Of a stretch of DNA of 64,000 nucleotides, positions 63,161-64,000 are shown in pieces; positions within the stretch are counted from its first letter, which is position 1, and every line of letters starts with the position of its first letter. Location: contig WELA01002734.1 in the NCBI GenBank assembly GCA_009602735.1, positions 19,014 to 83,013 of the forward strand. Direction: 5' to 3'. A program made the position numbers and the translations under genes. The DNA comes from Mesotaenium endlicherianum. Lineage: Eukaryota; Streptophyta; Zygnematophyceae; Zygnematales; Mesotaeniaceae. The notes beneath the pieces are model-generated. The model had not been told where the DNA came from. It did no database searches and saw only the letters and a program-made list of their open reading frames with translations.

Positions 63161-63988
63161 CTAAAGTATTTCAAACGAATTTTTAAGCGCATCGAACTTT
63201 GACGTCAAATCGTAATTAGAAGAAACTTGAAGTAAATATCTTTTTTTGTTCTTAAAGAATAAAATTCCTTTTGCTTTAATCTCGTTTTGGATACTACTGT
63301 ATTGTATCGCTTTAACCCCTTTGTATGTTACATAATCATACACAAATTCATTAGCAGCAAAGTTATTTACAACTTGTTCAAAAAGCTTATTTTCTACATC
63401 GCTGGAGTCTTTATAGGATACTTCAAAATAACTGGAAGATTCGTCAATAATCCATATTCTAAAAATGGCAAAATCTTCTGGGTTATTTTCAATTTTAGCA
63501 ACCGCGCATGCATACGCCCCAATTATTCTTTTTTTATCTTGAACTTCACTGCTTTGAATTAAAGACGGGTCAACTTTTAGTTCACAAGGGCATTTAATTT
63601 TAAAACCAGCAGAAGGGAAAATTTGATAGTTATTGTCACTACCAGCTTCGTTCTTGATCAGACTATCGACCCTTGCAGCAGCACTATCTATTTTAGCAGT
63701 AGAATAATCAGCCGCTTTTTTAGTTGTGTCAGCAGCAGCTTTAGCGGCACTATCAGCAGCTGCTCCTATTGCAATATTATTTGCATCAGAAGATGGTGTA
63801 TTAATTAAATTATCTGTCCTGTTTTGGGGAAGTATAGCTATTACAACTATAAAAGCAACAATGAGTATAGCACAGACTACTAATATGTACGGCAATACAG
63901 GGTCATCATCTTTTACCTTCGGCTTAGTCGGTTCAGGAGGGTCTATAGGTAGAACGCGAAAGGTGCTATCCGCTTCGGAAAAATGCAC
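63161..63988 (-). CDS. Hypothetical AT-rich membrane protein, probably incomplete at its 5' end
   Basis: At least 275 aa. GTG 63988 is the first possible start in the window, but the frame stays open to the window edge, so the real N-terminus may lie outside. A cytoplasmic proline/acid stretch (PPEPTKPKVKDDDP) precedes one membrane helix (about 33-53), a low-complexity Ala/Asp/Lys linker with coiled-coil character (DSAAKAAADTTKKAAD) and a C-terminal domain (about 120-275) with two cysteines (IKCPCELK). The C-terminal part resembles small PsbP/MOG1-like domains but I do not recognise a family. Base composition is clearly lower in GC than the main PUL. Confidence 0.65.
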   Translation of the reverse strand: MHFSEADSTFRVLPIDPPEPTKPKVKDDDPVLPYILVVCAILIVAFIVVIAILPQNRTDNLINTPSSDANNIAIGAAADSAAKAAADTTKKAADYSTAKIDSAAARVDSLIKNEAGSDNNYQIFPSAGFKIKCPCELKVDPSLIQSSEVQDKKRIIGAYACAVAKIENNPEDFAIFRIWIIDESSSYFEVSYKDSSDVENKLFEQVVNNFAANEFVYDYVTYKGVKAIQYSSIQNEIKAKGILFFKNKKRYLLQVSSNYDLTSKFDALKNSFEIL

Positions 63989-64000
63989 ATCAATTATTGT

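Overview
The window looks like chromosome from a Bacteroidota bacterium of the Chitinophagales/Chitinophagaceae type. The evidence is a SusC/SusD pair, many secreted glycoside hydrolases with Bacteroidota-style signal peptides and lipoboxes, promoter-like TAnnTTTG (-7) elements, and intermediate GC content. No rRNA, intact tRNA, insertion sequence or CRISPR array was seen.

1-10.7 kb is mostly housekeeping: cytidylate kinase, a PaiB-like flavin protein, an Mrp-type Fe-S carrier ATPase, a 3-hydroxyacyl-CoA dehydrogenase, a YdcF protein, a ribD-EamA-YigZ operon, the release-factor methylase PrmC, a TolQ/TolR-type pair and an SPFH protein. 10.7-16.2 kb holds an operon of a UxaA-type sugar-acid dehydratase and LutABC L-lactate oxidation, divergent from an AraC regulator. 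16.3-29.8 kb is a loose group of carbohydrate genes in alternating directions: GH36, an unassigned six-hairpin enzyme, a beta-helix lyase-like protein, GH105, a PQQ-type sugar dehydrogenase with cytochrome c, and GH29. Three of its divergent intergenic regions carry the same 17-bp motif.

29.9-47.7 kb is a classic polysaccharide utilization locus on the minus strand: esterase, mannonate-pathway SDR, UxuA, SusC, SusD, a FAS1-like lipoprotein, GH95, GH31, an alginate-lyase-family PL and a GH29-GH88 fusion, ended by a strong terminator. The enzymes point to a fucosylated glycan containing uronic acid. Its monomers could be processed by UxuA/SDR and perhaps by the UxaA-LutABC operon.

48.4-58.5 kb is a tight plus-strand operon: stand-alone receiver, membrane-anchored HEAT-repeat protein, two processive GT2 synthases, a TPR/beta-barrel outer-membrane protein, a DUF4838 lipoprotein and a second stand-alone receiver. 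It reads as an exopolysaccharide synthesis and secretion machine under phosphorelay control, and is the best candidate here for an undescribed system.

58.5-64 kb is AT-richer accessory DNA: a gene broken by an in-frame TAG, a tandem hairpin repeat, a beta-helix/GH43 operon, a zeta-like kinase with a small partner gene, a tRNA-Ala(GGC) 3' fragment that may be an attachment site, and an AT-rich membrane protein running off the window.
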